DNA from: EX4484-217-1 sp964496035
GTDB taxonomy: Archaea; Thermoproteota; Thermoprotei_A; EX4484-217-1
DNA: 7,685 nt
NCBI GenBank assembly: GCA_964496035.1
Contig: CAZBXI010000052.1
Coordinates: forward strand, 1-7,685
Reading direction: 5' to 3'
Position 1 is the first letter of the stretch, and every line of letters begins with the position of its first letter. Below, in pieces: positions 5,342-7,685 of this stretch. Position numbers and translations under genes: made by a program. Under the pieces are notes generated by a model. That model worked only from the letters and a program-made list of their open reading frames with translations. It made no database searches and was not told where the DNA came from.

Positions 5342-6513
5342 GTTCTTAAAAGCTCCTCGTAAAGCCTTACATGCTCCCTAGCTACATTAATCCATGATGT
5401 TCTTTTAACATATTCTCTTACAATGCTCATCATTTCTAAAACCTTATCGTAATTATCCATAACATAGATTATTTTATTACCGAATTCCTTATAGTCACCA
5501 GGCTTAACCACAAGCTCCGGTAAGAGCTGATAGTACTCTATGAGTTTAGATACTTTGGTTCCAATTATTGGTTTAAAACTTCCTAGTGCTTGATGTAAGA
5601 TACCGCTTATGGAGTATTTTCCCTCTTTCAACTTGTAAGCCATAGCGACTACATCGGCTAGAGCAAAAAGCCTTAACATGTCATCTCTTGAAATATACTT
5701 CTCCATAAACAAAACATTGTCTGTTAAACCATTGGACACTATGTATTCATGAACTTTCCTAACATACCTTAAGCTAGGTAATCCTCCTTGAATGGTACCC
5801 GATAGGATTAAGAGAACATTACGTCTACCCTTATCATTAACCACGTAGTTTACAGCCTTCACTAAAACATCTAAACCTTTATCTTCTCTAAGAAAACCCG
5901 GAGAAACAATAATGAATTTACCACCTACGTTCACTCCGAGTTTTTTCGCTAAAACATCTTTTGATTCGGAAATATAGGGGTTAATTGTCGTTCCATGAGG
6001 TATCCTGTGTACTTTCAAGGGATTAACTCCCTGGGACCGAAGCTCAAATTCTTGAAGAACACTATGAACAATAATTGTATCAACTAAATCGCATATTTCC
6101 CTATGATATTTATCTATCTCCTTAAATCCTTCATAAAGAACATGATAAACTGTATGCAGTGTAATAATTACCCTTTTCGCATAGTTTCTAAGTTCATTTA
6201 AAAAGTCTAAAAACTCCTGTGTTTTAGGAAAAATATTCCACTCATGTTGAACATGGAAAATATCAAATGGCCCATGTTTTTTAACGTTTCTAAGAAGTTC
6301 CCCGTATTCAGGAATACCCCATTCGAATGACGGAATAATGTATGCGTTAAGGTCTCTTCTAGGCTTTTTTAGGCTGTTTAATTTATTAGAAAACACTATA
6401 ATCTCCTCGGTAAATATATTATGGTCTCTCATATCCCTAAGCAGAGAGTAAAGGTATTCACCAATACCGCATTCCGTCGGCGGGTATGTCGATAGATACC
6501 CTATTTTATTCAT
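5338..6513 (-). CDS. GT4-type (GT-B fold) glycosyltransferase
   Basis: A 391-residue soluble protein of the size and pattern of retaining GT-B glycosyltransferases. The N-terminal acceptor domain begins S8-T-Y-P-P-T-E-C-G-I-G-E-Y20, a variant of the Y-P-P-R-E-C-G-I-A motif of one GT4 subgroup, and continues with F83-D-I-F-H-V-Q-H-E91 and H120-T-V-Y-H124. The C-terminal donor domain starts near 195, with G206-F-L-R-E-D-K-G-L-D215 (K212 probably contacts the donor phosphate) and A286-D-V-V-A followed by the donor-binding segment. In the latter the usual E-x7-E pair is altered: E297 is present but Q308 sits where the second Glu is expected. The probable donor is a nucleotide sugar, perhaps GDP-mannose given the neighbouring GH130 gene, but neither donor nor acceptor is shown. 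An in-frame TAG upstream fixes the ATG. It is the second gene of a two-gene operon, 4 nt after the GH130 stop. Confidence 0.85.
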   Translation of the reverse strand: MNKIGYLSTYPPTECGIGEYLYSLLRDMRDHNIFTEEIIVFSNKLNSLKKPRRDLNAYIIPSFEWGIPEYGELLRNVKKHGPFDIFHVQHEWNIFPKTQEFLDFLNELRNYAKRVIITLHTVYHVLYEGFKEIDKYHREICDLVDTIIVHSVLQEFELRSQGVNPLKVHRIPHGTTINPYISESKDVLAKKLGVNVGGKFIIVSPGFLREDKGLDVLVKAVNYVVNDKGRRNVLLILSGTIQGGLPSLRYVRKVHEYIVSNGLTDNVLFMEKYISRDDMLRLFALADVVAMAYKLKEGKYSISGILHQALGSFKPIIGTKVSKLIEYYQLLPELVVKPGDYKEFGNKIIYVMDNYDKVLEMMSIVREYVKRTSWINVAREHVRLYEELLRT

Positions 6514-6517
6514 GAAA

Positions 6518-7621
6518 TTAGTCTAACCTCCCCTTATCTAGAACACCCAGAACCTCATTAATACTTAACGTTCCGAACCCGACAAGATAGTCTGCTGCAC
6601 CATAGGAAACTAGAAGCTGATCCTTATCTATTCTCCAAGCACCACATGGGAAAACAACGTATGGTCTATCTCCAAATATTTCGTATGTTTGTCTTGGCTC
6701 CATAATGTAGCATGGTGTAACGGCTTTAAGCATAAATCCTTCCTCCTTATCGTATCCTAGGAGTATAGCGAAAACCCTGTAACCTTCAATATACTTGTCA
6801 ATACCATGTATTAGTACTAAATACTCATTATTCTTTACTTCTATTAGAGGCCCTGCCCAACCAAGTCTAGTTTCGAAATCTGCTGGATCTAGAATTATTG
6901 TAGTATCTTCGCATGTAGTTTCTCTTATCAGTTCCTCACCCGTAGGTGCTAATACCTCTCTATCAAGCTTACTTATAACGAGGTAGAACATTTCATCGTC
7001 CATGTGAGGTCTATGGAATAGAAATGCTTCACCGTTTATTTTAGTTATGAAAGCATCTTTATCGCTTATAACATGAACTCTCCTATGTTGTGGATGCACA
7101 ACCACATGGGTTTTAATCCACCTATCATGGCCCATATCAACGGCTATTACTGGTAAAGTTCTTTCCCTACGGAAAACAGGGTTGAAGTAGTTTATTGTTC
7201 TGCCGGAATATACCATAAAAAGCCTACCATCAATACTTGAAGCTCTAGGGTCCTCTGTTCCCCAAATATCATACTTCATAGTTGGATACAGTATTAGCTC
7301 CCCTGGATAGTGTCCTGTACTCACAACACCTGTCATTAAATCGTCTAAGGGTACTTCTATCTTAACAATAGCGCTTACGTACATGTAGTATCCTAAGATT
7401 ATTCTAGCGTAAACAACAACATTATCTCCTTTCACAGCTAAAGTAGCGTTAAATATAGAGATAGGAGTGTCAATAGGATAGTTCTTTATGTGAATCCTCT
7501 TAGGAGTAATAACTCCAAGTCTACTAACAATATCTATGGACTTAAACTCTCTAAACTTATTTGCCTCTGCTACATTCCTAAGCTTCTTAAACCCATAAGA
7601 AACTTCCAAGACACCAATCAC
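6518..7621 (-). CDS. GH130 family glycoside phosphorylase-like protein (COG2152)
   Basis: A 367-residue soluble five-bladed β-propeller-type protein of the GH130/DUF377 family. Visible family motifs are F57-N-A-T60 early, W120-G-T-E-D-P-R126, S186-D-K-D-A190 followed by F202-H-R-P205, G254-W-A-G-P-L-I260 followed by H272-G273, and F324-P-C-G327 followed by Y340-G-A-A-D344. Characterised GH130 enzymes phosphorolyse β-1,4- or β-1,2-mannosides to mannose-1-phosphate, using the Arg/His residues of these motifs for phosphate. Activity here is inferred. The S-x-D-G stretch common in many members is not evident; residues 84-95 (AIVKIEVPLDDL) stand in its place. It lacks a signal peptide, so it is cytoplasmic. 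The start is uncertain: GTG at 7621, or TTG at 7609, which has GGTGAT 7 nt upstream. It leads the operon with the GT4 gene. Confidence 0.83.
   Translation of the reverse strand: MIGVLEVSYGFKKLRNVAEANKFREFKSIDIVSRLGVITPKRIHIKNYPIDTPISIFNATLAVKGDNVVVYARIILGYYMYVSAIVKIEVPLDDLMTGVVSTGHYPGELILYPTMKYDIWGTEDPRASSIDGRLFMVYSGRTINYFNPVFRRERTLPVIAVDMGHDRWIKTHVVVHPQHRRVHVISDKDAFITKINGEAFLFHRPHMDDEMFYLVISKLDREVLAPTGEELIRETTCEDTTIILDPADFETRLGWAGPLIEVKNNEYLVLIHGIDKYIEGYRVFAILLGYDKEEGFMLKAVTPCYIMEPRQTYEIFGDRPYVVFPCGAWRIDKDQLLVSYGAADYLVGFGTLSINEVLGVLDKGRLD
6526..6533 (-). promoter_or_regulatory. Strong Shine-Dalgarno for the glycosyltransferase
   Basis: On the minus strand this reads GGGGAGGT, inside the last codons of the GH130 gene and 12 nt before the glycosyltransferase ATG at 6513. 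Spacing is somewhat long, but an in-frame stop lies between, so no earlier start is possible. It supports coupled translation of the pair. Confidence 0.6.
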
Positions 7622-7622
7622 C
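7617..7622 (-). promoter_or_regulatory. Shine-Dalgarno-like GGTGAT at the GH130 start
   Basis: GGTGAT matches the archaeal SD core and overlaps the GTG candidate start itself. It stands 7 nt upstream of the in-frame TTG at 7609. If this is the true ribosome-binding site, the protein starts four residues later (M-E-V-S-Y). Confidence 0.4.
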
Positions 7623-7645
7623 CGAATTCATTAGCGATATAGAAA

Positions 7646-7660
7646 TATTTAACTTTAAAA
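7646..7660 (-). promoter_or_regulatory. Putative TATA region of the GH130-GT4 operon
   Basis: On the minus strand this reads TTTTAAAGTTAAATA, starting about 40 bp upstream of the GTG. It contains two overlapping TATA-like cores (TTTTAAAG and TTAAATA). Transcription would begin near 7625-7635, giving a short leader. Inferred from composition and spacing. Confidence 0.4.
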
Positions 7661-7685
7661 GAGTTTTCGCTAACCAATCTAAAAC

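Noticed and set aside
6795..6986. Plus-strand ORF of 63 codons opposite the GH130 gene
   Set aside because: It is low in information, serine-rich and antisense to conserved GH130 motifs.
1..7685. CRISPR arrays, tRNA/rRNA genes, insertion sequences, integrase or phage genes, restriction or toxin-antitoxin genes
   Set aside because: Reading both strands showed no regularly spaced repeats, no cloverleaf candidate, no transposase or integrase motifs, and no stretch longer than about 125 bp without a gene.

Overview
The window looks like an AT-rich stretch of a hyperthermophilic archaeal chromosome. The evidence is TATA-type promoters close to start codons, Shine-Dalgarno (SD) matches to GGAGGTGAT, mixed ATG/GTG/TTG starts, arginine codons mostly AGA/AGG, and a gene pair for di-myo-inositol phosphate (DIP), a solute typical of organisms growing near or above 80 °C. 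A Thermoproteota member such as a Desulfurococcales relative fits best, but the sequence alone does not fix the taxon.

Layout, left to right. Positions 52-1109 (+) hold a TauE/SafE-type anion permease overlapped by a small DUF1634-like membrane protein. Positions 1045-1665 (-) hold a PAP2-family membrane phosphatase whose 3' end overlaps the previous gene by 65 bp. A 122-bp divergent promoter region follows. Positions 1788-3174 (+) encode a CTP:inositol-1-phosphate cytidylyltransferase and, overlapping it by 17 bp, a CDP-alcohol phosphatidyltransferase of the DIP-phosphate synthase type. Positions 3235-3828 (+) encode a membrane-anchored PEBP/YbhB protein and 3911-5341 (+) a TrkH/KtrB potassium-transporter subunit. 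On the minus strand, 6518-7621 (GH130 glycoside phosphorylase-like) is followed by 5338-6513 (GT4-type glycosyltransferase). These two form a tight operon converging on trkH with a 4-bp overlap. There is no gene-free stretch longer than about 125 bp, and I saw no RNA gene, CRISPR array, mobile element or phage gene.

How the genes may work together. The core is an osmo/thermo-adaptation neighbourhood. The two DIP enzymes make an anionic solute whose usual counter-ion is K+, and a K+ uptake channel lies just downstream. The flanking GT4/GH130 pair suggests making and phosphorolysing a glycoside, probably mannosidic. Mannosylated DIP is a known solute in Thermotoga, so a link to DIP is a testable inference, not an observation. 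The PAP2 gene beside the DIP genes raises the question of the phosphatase step of DIP synthesis, although its predicted topology argues against that role. The most checkable oddity is the DIP gene junction: removing one A from an A5 run at 2546-2550 would join the two ORFs into one continuous bifunctional enzyme of the kind known from other hyperthermophiles.
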